64,000 bases of DNA from Acanthochromis polyacanthus (lineage: Eukaryota; Chordata; Actinopteri; Pomacentridae): the NCBI RefSeq assembly GCF_021347895.1, contig NC_067132.1, forward strand, positions 14,066,995 to 14,130,994, given 5' to 3'. Positions 50,101 through 62,917 of the stretch are shown here, one piece after another (position 1 is the stretch's first letter; each line of letters opens with the position of its first letter). The notes under the pieces were generated by a model. It ran no database searches. It had not been told where the DNA came from and worked only from the letters and a program-made list of their open reading frames with translations. The position numbers and the translations under genes are program-made.

Positions 50101-52019
50101 GAGCCCTCAACGACATCAGTCCTGATCCCCATCTTCCTGCACCCTGTGCCAGAGACACATGCTAATAAGCTCACAACCTTTAATTAAGCAATATGTGTAA
50201 GTAGGCGGCCATTACAGCCTGATTTGTGAGCCACTTCATTACACTAAGCACCGGCTAGCAGACACATATTCAATACAAATCAAGCTGGCCTGAATATTAT
50301 CCTGCTTAATGTGAGGCCAATATTGATATTTTATCACTCGTGTTCTGATTAGTGACTTTAGGAATCTTCATATTTCATTGTGTTGAGGCAGTGCGGGACA
50401 CTTAACAACCTGCATTCATTAGAAGTGTTGCTCAAGTGTTTATTAGGTCACAGATAGCTTATCAGTTCGCATACACTATTTGTGTTTACTTGCATAAGTT
50501 TTGAAGAGCAAAACACTGTAACTTACAGTACTACCACTGAGGCTGGTATGAGTCAGCTATTGGCGAGCAAGTTATTTCTGACTGTAACTCTGTTTTGTAT
50601 GACACAAATGATACAGTACATGTAGACATGTGTAAAAACAAGCTGTTAAAATGTGTTAATGAGACACATTATACTGCATTTCCAAGTCGGCAATACAATT
50701 TAAACTACTTACAGCTGGGAAATTAATCAACACAGTTTTTAATATTTGAATCTAACAACTCTACAAAGAGCAGAAACAGTTCCAGTATTCAAAAATGAAA
50801 CAACTGCAGACTTTAAAGTGAGATTATGGTAATCAGTTTAAGGCTGAACGATCTTCACTTTCATTTGATATCACTGATTGAGGTCCTGCAGTGCAAAACT
50901 GGAGCCGCATCCGCTTCCCCCTACTGGCTCAACACGATGGTACCCTGAGGGCAACAAAACACCTGATGAAACTATACATGTATTTGTATAAGATAACTGA
51001 ACATTTCCTCACCATGTGAAAAACACATATTCGATGATAATAACCCTTATTTGTAAGAAGAAGCATCTAGTTAACACTCACGCCCAAACAGTTTCTTCCG
51101 TTTCCGTAGCTGGATTGAAGCGCTTGCACCTCCCTTATCCTCCCTCTGACTGGCAGAGCTCTGACCGGGGCAGGGCACCATCCTGGTCGCGTTTTCAACC
51201 CCGTCCACGTCACCAATCACCTTCAGATAAACAGCAGTGCATGCTTAAATCAGCCAGGCGACATAAACTGAAAGGTAACACACAAAAAATGAACAGCGTC
51301 ACAATGATAAACCCAACAGTTTCAGGCGTCCCCGAGGCCGTATGTATCAAGCATCACAAAGTACAGGTTGAACTTGGATGACAGTGACTGAGATTGGCAG
51401 GAGAACTGCTATTTTCCTTCAGGCCTGCGAGTAGTGTTGTCATGCATAGTCTCTTCTTCTGTCCTGGTGCTTAGAGTGAAGTTGGAGGAGAAGCAGAAAT
51501 GGAGACTTTATATGACACACTACCTCTTGTCCCAGAGGGGAAACAGCTCTCACAACTCTAGGTTGGCCTACTTATGCACAGTGCAGGGAAATGCAACTTA
51601 AATCTCACTGGGTATAAGTCATTATAGAATGATAAACCATACATTTGCCAAAAATACTAAATATATAGGGAGAAAATAACATATATTATGCCGTTACATA
51701 AATAATAATCAGCGGAAAGTATCACAACAGCAGCAGCATCAAGTAGTCACGTCAAAAATGTAGGCAGGCACTTTTCTAAAGTTGTAAATTACACAGATAG
51801 AGTAGCAATTGGAGAGAAAAAAAATGGAAAAATGTTCCACCGAGTGCTTCTTTATCTAAAACTAGTATAAACTTGCCAGATAATTACATGCGGTGTACTT
51901 TGGAGGAGTCCTAGTGCTAAGCAGATATGGCTGCCAGGGAGGCATTAATCTCCTCATGCAACATATAGTACGTAGCCAAGGACATTCCCCTCTCTCTCTC
52001 CTTCTCTGTGTGTCTTGTA
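47156..52019. other. Non-coding sequence, no gene recognised
   Basis: Two weak exon-like segments were examined and rejected (47744-47859 minus, 49853-49906 plus; see rejected list). The block at 50040-50420 lacks simple repeats and looks like conserved non-coding DNA. Nothing else stands out. Confidence 0.4.
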
Positions 52020-52020
52020 A

Positions 52021-52047
52021 TCACACACACACACACACACACACACA
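52021..52047 (+). repeat. (CA)n microsatellite
   Basis: About 13 CA units. Confidence 0.95.
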
Positions 52048-55000
52048 GCATACAGAGCACATTCACTTCCTGTATAAATCAAATTCATATTTCTGAGGGC
52101 TGCCGATGACCTCACGGCAAATGAAGCGTAGGTCCTCAGCTCCGCAGCGGCAATCAAACATGCGGCAGAGTAATTACAAAAGAGGGGTAGGAGGGAGAAT
52201 TGATGCGGTTTGTCAATTAATGTTGCTGCAAGGTGTTTCTTCCAAAGGTTAACTTCTTCATATTCTCTTGCATGCTAAATTAGGTCAATATTGGTCCGGC
52301 GAAGACTCGTGGTCATGTGCAGACTGGCAGTAGGCTGAGTCATGGGGAGGCAAGAAATAAAAGCTGCAGAGATTTGATGGCATATCACGGCGATGAAAGC
52401 TCTTCGTAACTTTGTATCGCTCTGCTGCACTATTTTCATCATCACTGTTATTGAGAAAATCTGCAACCTATACAGAGAATATACCCTCCTAATGATACAG
52501 CAACACATTACTCAGAGTAGTGAGCAAACTAGATGTTCTACAGTTGAAAGCTCACTGTGTGAATAAACTGCATACCTTTTGTTTCTGCAAACAGTTAAGT
52601 GCTCCCCCCCTCCCCAAAAAAAGAGCGGAGAAAAAAAAAACTCTCAGCTGAAATTGCAGAGAAAAGTGTTTTTATTTATACAAGTCGCTGGAGATGCTCA
52701 TCATCAGCGTTTTTTCCGAGCCATAAATAATTTGCGGAGAGAGGTAATATTCAAGCTGGCAGAGCCTTAGTTGTGCATCTTTAATGGAAGTTTTACAGAA
52801 GCTGAGCCAGTTCTTGCATATGCTGCTGCCTCCCATATGGAGGAAAGGAGACAAAAGGAGCACAGTTGGCTTGTCCTATCTTTTTATAAGTCCATCGACA
52901 CTTAAATGCTAGCCCCGGAGAAAAAACGACACAGGGGGACATAAACCCACTGTGGTTTTAGGAGGGAAGATAATGACTTTGCCTGCATTAATTTCTTCAT
53001 CAGCCATCTTGTTTCTACAGACAGAGTGGTTATGAGTCCTTCTCTGAAGGTCCTAGGTTATATAGATGCATTTCCCTGCATAATTTTGGCCCTAACAGTT
53101 GTTGTCAGCAGTGCATTTTGTGAGTTGGCAGCTGTGGAACATCTGTTTATAGGTAATGAGTGTTTGAAAAGCTACACCTCACTTTACCTTTAATGTCTTT
53201 TATTGGAGCACACTGATGGGAACGTAGCTTTAACTTTTTGTATTGTTGTGATTCAGCGAGAAGACTCCTTCAACATGGTCAATATTACAGACACCTGCCT
53301 TGGGCAACAGACTGAATGAGAGCATATGATGGATCATTAATATTAACTTTCTTTAAACAGAATTCAATATGCAAGTCAATAAAGACTTCATTATCGTTAT
53401 ATTTTTTACTGCACACCCACAACTTCAACTTTACTCCTCTCACTCCATTCCTACTTATTGCATCTGCTTTTTTTCTGCTTTTTGTGTTGTATCCCTAATG
53501 CAACACAAAAAGAAGAAGAAAAAAACTTTATGTTAACATAGCTGCTTCAATAATGGCTGAATAAACAACAGAATTATTTAGTTCCTCGTGACTCTTGCTC
53601 AGTCTCTCGTTCTGCAGTAAATCAAACAGGACACACCTAGCTGTTGTTCCTTCGAAACAGTGTCTATAGCTCAGGGCTCTTCTTCCAGGACTTCCTTATT
53701 AAGGTGTTCATTTAGACAAATTTTGGGTGTAAATGTGTGGGTATTATGCAAAGCTGCTTGCCCCTGGAGCTGTGGTCATGTTAGTCTTAGGGCGGAACAA
53801 GTCCTCCGGGGCACTGGTGTCCAGGACACTGCCTGAGAAAACAGAGCTCTTTAAAGGAAATGAGCCATCCGTCAATATTTTCTCAGTAAATGGAAACAGA
53901 CTTCTTAAGTAGCAGGATTAGTCTTTTAACTAACTGGGAAAGAGAATAGAGTCACATCAGTTTACACTATAAGTAAGGTAAATATTTTTGTCACTGTTTT
54001 AGAAATGTCATATGCACTAACATTTCAAAACAGACAATTAAAAGCAAAGGTTATACTGCAGATAATTTTCTATTGCGCATGGTACACATCCAATTTGAAG
54101 GGTTTTTTCATGCTGCCGGGAACATGGCAGTGCAACCCCATCACCATAAAACATGCTGTTCGTGTTATTCTGATAAGTGAATAAGTTAATAAACCCATAC
54201 AGGAACACCCATAAAATTGTTTTAAAATATCATAAATGTAAGAACAGAGGGAGCATTCTCTTTATTACTGTGGTCACTGGATCTTACAGTCGAGCCTTTT
54301 TCTATTTCATTCTATATATTTTATCAATTTAATTTTTGTAGAAGTGCCTGCCTGGCTGTTCTTCTCTCTGAGGAGCTGTCACCTTACATCTGAAGGCCAG
54401 TTTGTACACAGCACCGTGTCGCAGTGTGTGTATCACTGCCAGAATTATATAAAGCACTAATAAAATCAGCTCAAGTATTCCTCCAAGTGCTGGGGATGCC
54501 CTTTGGTGATTCCTAGATCTTGCTCTATACATAAAACCAGTCTATATATTCAGGGGAGGATTACTTTTGAATATGTAAAGTGGGGGTCTGTGCTGCAAGG
54601 CGAAGGGGAACGGCATAGTGCTCTGTCGGCGGCGCTGCACATCGGTGTTATCGCTCCCCGCTACCAGCGGGTGAAAGAGGATGCCATCGGCATCTTTAGC
54701 TACTGGACGTCTTTCCCTGTGAAGTTACAAGGAACAGACAGCAACACCCAAGGGACACGGTGTGTATGAGAAAAGAGAGTAACAGAAAGATTATGAAGTG
54801 TGTGTGTGTGTGTGGGTGCTTTCCAAGGACAGTGACACCTATCTTTCACTTAAGGTCTATGAAACTTCCTTCTACAATTAAAAAAAACAAAAACAAAAAA
54901 CAATAACAACTGGGCAGGGTGGGAATGAATTCTCACGGCAGAAATGTCAGGAATGAATTCTGTTTCTCACGGTAAGCTCAGGCTGTGTGTGTCAAGGTGA

Positions 55001-55083
55001 TAGGAATAGAACATTTGTGTCAGCATCTGCATTTGTGTGTTTATGGAAACGGTGAGTGTCGAAGGTTTTTGTGAATGCCGTAA

Positions 55084-55088
<5 letters not shown>
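52048..55088. other. Non-coding sequence, nothing recognised
   Basis: Short frames only. A (TG)n run of modest length at 54800-54815. Confidence 0.4.
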
Positions 55089-55182
<94 letters not shown>

Positions 55183-55200
55183 CGTGTGTGTGTGTGTGTG
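55089..55200 (+). repeat. (TG)n microsatellite with GCG interruptions
   Basis: About 55 units, interrupted by GCG at 55148 and twice near 55179-55183. Confidence 0.97.
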
Positions 55201-56630
55201 CGGTGTGCTGTGTTTGGCTATCAACAATCCCCCCAGATGTCTCATCTGCTATGCACAAGACTAGAGGGTGTACTCACACACACACAAACAGACAGTGTGA
55301 CACCAGTAATAGATAACCACGCCGTGTTTTTACTCACACAAACTCACCATCACTCATATTATGATTGAGAACAATTAGAACGCAACAGTGCCTCAGAGCT
55401 AATTGTTAGTGTATCCAACAGCCTCCTCCCTCACTCCTTTGACATTCAAACTTCAAAATATTAATTTTGTTACGATGATCCAAGTTGCTCGGGGAGTGAC
55501 AGAATGATTGAGGAAAGGAATACATTCTTGCGACTGCAGCAGGTGTCACAAAGCACTACTTTTAATTAGGTGACAATCCGTGACTCAGGCAGTTTTTCTG
55601 ACCTGCCTCTCTTGCAGGTGCTTGCAGGACGAGGTTCAACAAATACAGGGTGGGAAAGTGATGTGGTGTTGTGTTCTTTTCCTGTTTCGAAGGTCGTCAT
55701 AAGTCAGGGCTCAACATTAAACAGAATGTCCTGGACTATATATATTACCATAGAATATGTAATTGTTGTTGCAGGCAGAAGAGACAGAGGAAAAGCTTTT
55801 GTTTGCAAAATGTGTGTAAGGAGTTAGAAAGTAGTTGTACTTCTGTTGAACTAAGTCAACATTTGTCCCCAGGCAAATCGAACTTGGTACTGCATCCATT
55901 TCTGTCCTTCCCTATTCTCACTCTTGCAGAGTGTTATAGAATCTGGGAAAAGTAAGGATAAACCTGCACAAACTGGTTTCAAATGTAATCAATGCAGATT
56001 TTAATTACTGTACCAAACTTCACCTTTTATGAGACAGTTATATGATTCAGAAAGAACAAAAACACATATTCCCCATTGTTTTCTTTTACGTCTAAGTTTT
56101 CAAACTCTTGGCAGCATGTCTATTTGACGTAAATTGCCATAATCCATAAATGTTTGCATATTAACTCTGGGCAAAGCAAAAATGTTGTATTTTCCACAGT
56201 TAGCCCCAATATTTTATACATTGCAGATGAAATATTAAACTAATGGATTTAGAGCACTGTGCAGCCTTTGCATCCAAACTTAAATTTGCAGTTAGATTAT
56301 GGAGTGGAGTGACTGTAAAAGGCAGTTTTATTCTGCAAATGCTTCTGGAAACTTGACATTTTTCAAGCAGAAAGGGTGAAAACTCCACAAAAACATGTTT
56401 AACAGGGAAAGAAACCTCAGGAAGAGCAACAGAGGAGGAGGCCCTCCCTGAGGATGGACAGACATGCAATAGACTGTATGTTTATCGGATAAACCAACAG
56501 TTATATAATGCAGTATGGATGATCAGTACCCTGTTTTATTCATGAACAAAAGTAAGAACAACATTTTTTTTTCCCCCACATTCAAGTGTATTGTAAATAT
56601 GTGCATTGTAAATGTGTTGTGTCCACCTAC

Positions 56631-56831
56631 CTCAATGATAGCCCCATCCGGTTGTCTGAGGAAGTGCCTGTATCTTTGCTTTAACCCACTCAGGTACAGT
56701 GTGTAGACGGTCACATGGGTGCTGGTCTCACCCTCCGGTATGGGTGCAGCTTCCCTATGGGGTTCATCACCAGGAGCTGCAGAGCCTGACAAGGGGTCCT
56801 CTGCTGTCCAGATATAGTCATTAACAGCCAC
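56631..56831 (-). CDS. Internal exon of an unidentified host gene (67 codons)
   Basis: The minus-strand exon is flanked by a good acceptor (pyrimidine-rich tract ending gttgttgattag, AG at 56833-56832) and a gtaggt donor (56630-56625). It is 201 nt, exactly 67 codons, phase 0 on both sides, and open. It reads VAVNDYIWTAEDPLSG, then a Gly/Pro/Glu-rich stretch (APGDEPHREAAPIPEGETST), then HVTVYTLYLSGLKQRYRHFL and RQPDGAIIE. The second half looks like a folded domain edge; the first is linker-like. Codon use is GC-rich compared with surrounding AT-rich DNA, as for a real exon. I do not recognise the family. Neighbouring exons were not found in the window, so the gene has large introns or its other exons are too short to see. 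Confidence 0.72.
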
Positions 56832-59800
56832 CTAATCAACAACAGACACGAAGGAAGAGAATAATATATGGCTGTTACGAGGGTTGTAAAATTCTTCCTT
56901 GCTGGTTCTTTTGAAGGTTTCTGGTCCTCAAAGTGGGAACTTCAATAGCGATGCATTCACATGTCATGATTTGAGGGGAGAAAAAACAGAAAAGCATGTA
57001 TGTACGACTGGAGCCACCAGATAAGCACCGCTGGCGTACAGTACATCATTACTGTAGCAGTGTAGGAATCCTATAGGGAATGATCTGTGGCAGGTAAAGA
57101 GACAGGTTGTGTGTGTGTGATTATGTGTGCTGTATAATCCGGGTGGCAGGCTTGTTTATGACTCCTTTTCTCTGTGTATACATGTGCATGCATTGGGGGC
57201 TTACACACCTGTAATGCGCTGCCCTTCCCTATTAGGGTGAGACATGGGGAGCAAGCGGGGCGTGTAACGTGTTATGTAGGTCATGTAACTCGAAGTCATC
57301 CATGTGTGAAGATCATGGAAGCTCTCTCCCTCTCTGAAAGTATGTGCGTGTCAAGGCTTGAATGTCTAATGATCATAGATCTAATGCATTGTAGCAAAAT
57401 GTGGTAAATCCTTATTCACCACCGAATTAGATGTGGCTCAAATAAACTCCAAATTAATGCTCAAAAGCTTGGCCCTAAAAGGGTAAAATAATTGTTGCAC
57501 ACACTCATACACAAGGTAAATAAGCATTTATACATATTTAACACATTTACATACATATTTTTTAACTTTTAGAAGTGTAAGAGTGGTATAGAAGTAGAAT
57601 GCTAACTCATGCTAGCGCTATTTTTAATGTCTGCCTGTGCATACTTAAATCGGTATACTGGATCATAATTAAAACTTTAATGCAGAGCGACAGACTCTGC
57701 TCAGTAAAAACTTCATCCACACACATGCACTGAGCCACACACACAGTCAGAGTCAAAAAGAGGAGGAAGTTTTTCAAGGTGACCCCCTAATTGGCTGCGT
57801 AATTATGAATCGTCTAAAAATACAGAAAAAGGAAAAAGGCAAACTCATTCAGCGGGCCATGAGTGGCAGGGTCAAGCTGAAGGAGAGGTTTCATTTAGTG
57901 GTGTATCGATGTCACCCCACACTTATAAACAGTTAGCCAAACACAACTCTAGGCACTTCACTGAGAAAACAGTGGGAGCCGGTACCCCCACTTGTAATTA
58001 GAGACATAGCATAAACTGCAAACCAGACAGCCCCATGAGTAGAAAGGAACTCATTGTCAAAATGTCAAAGAGTCACGAGTGCAGAGAAGAAGACGACTAG
58101 CCAAGAACGCTCAAAGAAGAAAGAAGGTGTGTGTGTGTGTGTGTGTGAGGGGTAGGTGGGGATGCCGGGATGCAACTCTTCAATGCTAATTCAGACGCTC
58201 ATTAGTGAAATCGCCTCAACTGCGCCTTGCCTCCAGCTTGGCCTCAGCCCACACTGGAGGAAACTGATTACCTGAATTTCTTAAGTAATCAGCACCTCTG
58301 CAAGGCAGCAATCAGTCTGTTTGGATAGCATGTGTATGTTGATTTGCTGCATTTTTTTTTCTCTTTTTTGGGGGAAATGCAACTGGGAGTGTGCAGAAAT
58401 CATAGATCTCGTCACGGCTCACAGCTTGGTCATGATTCAGTAAGAAATCGCAAACATTTAAAGTCACGAATGTTGCAAAAAAAAAACTGAGTAAGAAAAC
58501 ATCCTTTCCTCCTCTACTGGCCATAGGAAGTGTGCCTATGACCCAATTATGGCCCCGCTCCAGGATTCTATAAGCCAAGCTGTACAGTGGTGATAGAAAC
58601 ACCGTGGATTGTGCCTCTGTACTCTAAGTCACTTTGGTTAAACACACCTGCTTAAATTCCCCGGTGTGGTGTGCATGTGTATGTATTTTGGCTTGCATGA
58701 AAATAGATTTTTTTGATGTTAGCCATGCCACCATCCTACGCTAATTAGCACGTGAAATCCACTTGACAAGACCAGACAAAAGCCTGAAAAGGTGTTTGTG
58801 TGTTGGTTTTGGGTGATGCCATTTCATGCAATGCACCATGGCTCTCCGGAAGCATCATTGCTGAGACACAAAAAGCAAAGAGCATTAGAGGGCCTGTCTG
58901 CTCTATACTACTCTGTTCTGGTCTGTTGTGTTGCGTTATGGTGCTAGCCTGGCTTCTAGCCCTAGCTTGAGTGCTCTCTCCACTCCACCATTGTTCCATT
59001 TGATAGCACTAAGTGACTGATTTAGGTTCAATGTCTGCATGGAGCAGACAGGCCAGCTGTGGGTTAAGCAGATAGCATTCAAGTGAGCTAACCCAATTCA
59101 AACCCAATCAAGCCAGGATTTATCGTTGGGGTCTGTATTTAGAAATCTGATAGAGTCTGCATCAGTCCCTTGACTTGTATCAGGAGAGACGGGCCTTATT
59201 TCTTTTTGTGGAGGACTATAAACGGCAAACCATGTTTTCCAGCAGGGACATAAATTTCAGAATTTGTAGACATTACCGCAAATGCACATTGGGAATGGGA
59301 GGGAGGGACAGGGGCACAGGAAGTGGGGATGGCACAGCTGCAGACATGGCTCCATGGTTCACAAATATAGTCTGTCTGTCTTTCTGGGAGAAGATGTGAT
59401 TTCACACCTACCAAATCATACCATACCACATATGAATGCAGAATAAAAGCAATCAGTCTTTAAATACAGACGCCTGTGGAAAGGTTTTCTTTTAAAAAAT
59501 CCAGTGTGACTTGTAATAAAATTTGACTGACCTGTCAATCATCCTCATTCAAGTGTGTGCAAATATAAAGTCTGTCAAGAGATGGATTTAGAATTCCTGT
59601 CACTGATAACATGACGCTTTGCTGTTTTGTTCGTTTGAGGCCAAAAAATAATCATCACTGCCTCAGAGATAAAAGGACAAATGCACTACATTCTAAAAAG
59701 GATATTCTTTTGTGTTATATTTGAAGAGTGACCCATATTTATGCCTAAATTAGGATTTGAACTTGCAACTCACAGCTAAAAAAGAGGGCAGACGGTTTCA

Positions 59801-62757
59801 GGGAACCCTTAAATAGTAATTTTCCACTGGGTGACACACTGGTCTAGTAACAGGACTGATGCAGTGTATTTTGTATATTTGTCTCACATGTCCTTGACTG
59901 TCACATTTATCAATGTCTGACATTTTTCTCAATTTTGTGACATGCCAGATATAAACACAATGTCTAGAGTTAAAAAAGGCCATTTCCACATTGACCTAAT
60001 CTGGCATTTCCCTAATGACAGCCAAAAGAGTTCCCAAGCTTCACCCCATGACCTCGCAGTAAACTTTGCTATTTCTCACTGATCAAACCACAGTGTCAAA
60101 ATAGGAACTAATCACAGGCCTCTGAAGCAAATTAGAAATCACCCACAGTCAAAAAAAGTGGTTGTGCATCCCCTATTTCAAAAACACCGCCACAAGGGTG
60201 GATGCATCACTGATTAATAAACACAAACTAACACAGCCCCAGAGTGAGGTAATTATGTGTCTTAATTATTAGGATTTTACGGGGATAAAGGTGTGTGGAC
60301 TATACATACATATACGTGTCTGTGTGTGTCCACCTACGTTGAAGTAAACTTGCTTGCACCTGTACTGTAGATGCAGCTGTACATATGCATAAGTGTGTGC
60401 CTGTGTGTGACTGAAGGGAGGGGAGAAAGAGAAGCCTCCATGGGCAGGCAGGCTGAGCCAGGCTGGCTACTGTCCAGAACAGGAGCCTAAGGCATGGGCA
60501 CAAACAGGCTTGTCAGTCCCCCTGATCCCTTAATGATTGATCCAAACTAGATAGCCATCATTACCATTCATGCACTCTCTCTTCTCCAGATCTCCCTTCC
60601 TCTGTCTAATTTTACCTCCCATTTGCATGTTCCCATGGACTAATTAAACATTTCCCCCTCTCTCTCGGTCTCTCTCTCTCTCTCTCTCGGCCTCTCTACC
60701 TCTTTCTGTCTCTCTCTCTGTCCATTGATATGAAAAATAATGCAGCACATTTTTGGCACATTATTATGTATGAAATGTGAGGGAATAATGTATTCCAGTT
60801 GGTTGGAGTTCTCTAGACCCCGTCTGTAATGAGCACAACAGAACTAGTCTTGCCGTACAGCCAGTGCGAATGCTTTACCTCTCTTTTCTCCCCCGTCTGT
60901 CTCTCCTACTATCTCCCCTCTTGAAGACAAAAGCTGCTGACCTTCCCTCCGTCTACCACCCACACATTTTCTTCAGCTATTTCCCACCCCGCGCCAGTTC
61001 CTGCATACTGTGGGAGCGTTGGGGTTTTCTCCACTGCCATGATCCTTTTGGTTTGTAGTTCTGTCCCACTTGGCTTTAATTTACAGTGGGAAAATAATTA
61101 GAATCTCACTTTTGCAAAGAGTGGAGTGAAAATGTAAACAATGCTTCCCTGCGGGCGGGTGTTTCATCACTTTGACAGGTGCATTTGAATTTGCCTGGGT
61201 GGCGGACAGGCTTGGTTATTTATGTGTCAGTCGCACATGGAAGCCCCGGCTGTGGCTGTAGTTGGGAATGAGACTAGGGAAGAGATTGAAGCTCTGTGGA
61301 GTGGGGGATATGGGTTTGGACTGTGGGAGAACACCGAGGATGTTGTTGGTTCTGGACCTGGTGCTTAGGATGGGGCTGTGACTGCTGGCACTTTGAAAAG
61401 GGCAAGAGGCAGGATTGGGAATGGAGTTGGATGTGGAGCTTGTGCTATGCCCGAGAAGAGATTTACAGCTGTAGTGAGAAGAGAGATGGGAAGAGTACTA
61501 AGACTGATACATGGAATTGGCTGGATTTGGGGCATTGAGGTATGGCTGGGACTGGACACAAGATCTGCATATGGATCGAGTTTGAATTCATTCAATGAGT
61601 GGAAATCAAGCTTGAAAGTCTAAGTTCAAGCTTGTCTTTAAGGGCTGGCATGTTATAACTCTCTAGCTTCTCGTGTTAAAGGTGTATTTAGAGTACACAG
61701 ATCATGCTGTCATACAAAGGTGAAAGTCATCTGTTTTTTTTTAGCCACCTTTGTGTAAACAATTGATGTTGTAATCCAGATTAGAGTCATGTTGGCTGGA
61801 AATACTGCACAGTAGGATTGTCATAGTTCACCAGGAAGCATTTTCAAGTATTTGTGCAGTTCCAGTTATTGTTGGTGGGATAGTTCATGGATTGCTGCAT
61901 CAGATTAAGATAGGCCTGCACGATTACACAGGTTTGTGAAGAGGAGAGATAGGAATGCCACAGAAACTAATATCTATACCACAGTGAAATTGTATAAAAG
62001 AAATATAATTTAATTTTATTATTACATTTCAGTAGAATAATGATATTTGGTCATCATGAATGTCATTACTAGTTTCTTTTGTATCACGAAAATATAATCG
62101 CAATGAACAAACTTTATCAAGATGCTGTCATGGACATTTCTCTTACAAAGATCACCACTGGATGGTGAAGCAAAGCATGTGCTGATGATCATGTGTCAGT
62201 GTTTTGAAGTCTGTGTTTCATCAAAACAGATGATTTGCTCATGACAACTTTATCAACCACTATATGGATGATAGTGGATCTTAAATCATACGACACTGAT
62301 TTCATCAACAACATCCTTTCAATCTTTTGCGTTTATACGACTGCCCCGCTGCCACTGTGTCATAAACGTGATATTAGATATCACTATTTGACGCGGGTTT
62401 TTCTGTACATGTCAAAACAAAGGGCAACCCAAACGTGAAGATGCAGCAGACACGCCAGCGCGGATAGAGCTGAAAGGAGCATCAGTGATTATTGCCAAGT
62501 GAGAAAAGAGGTAGACGTGGCTGCTTCTTTTGTCCGCACACAAACACGCACACACAAACACGGAGGGAAACAGTAACACTCATCTACATGCTAACACACA
62601 CATACATCCTCGCTCGCAAACAGACAAAGCCCCACACAGTGAGGCAACGCATGCGTGCATCTCCAACGCCTGCGGGCGCTTGGGGCTATGCAGCAGGGAG
62701 TGGAGGTGGGGGAGAGGGAGGGATGGAGGGTTGTGGGGTGAGGGGGAGGAGGAGGAC

Positions 62758-62760
<3 letters not shown>
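56832..62760. other. Non-coding sequence upstream of the minus-strand exon
   Basis: Probably intron of the gene carrying the 56631-56831 exon. No second exon could be supported. Contains a TC-rich tract (60655-60722), TG runs at 58126-58147 and a repetitive GG-rich stretch at 61290-61560 built from TGGGACTGG/TTGGATTTGG-like phrases. Confidence 0.4.
60655..60722 (+). repeat. (TC)n-rich tract
   Basis: CTCTCT runs interrupted by CGG and TCTGT; a polypyrimidine strand. Confidence 0.85.
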
Positions 62761-62763
<3 letters not shown>

Positions 62764-62835
<72 letters not shown>

Positions 62836-62849
62836 CATGGGGGGGGGGG
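62764..62849 (+). repeat. (GT)n microsatellite followed by an 11-G run
   Basis: About 34 GT units, then gcgtgcat and eleven consecutive G (62839-62849). Preceded by a purine-rich GGGAG block at 62697-62757. A (CCA)n run follows at 62900-62917. Confidence 0.95.
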
Positions 62850-62917
62850 TGTAGTGTGCACTCAGGCTCTCTAAGCTATAGAGGGTCAATCCCTCCTCTC
62901 CACCACCACCACCACCG

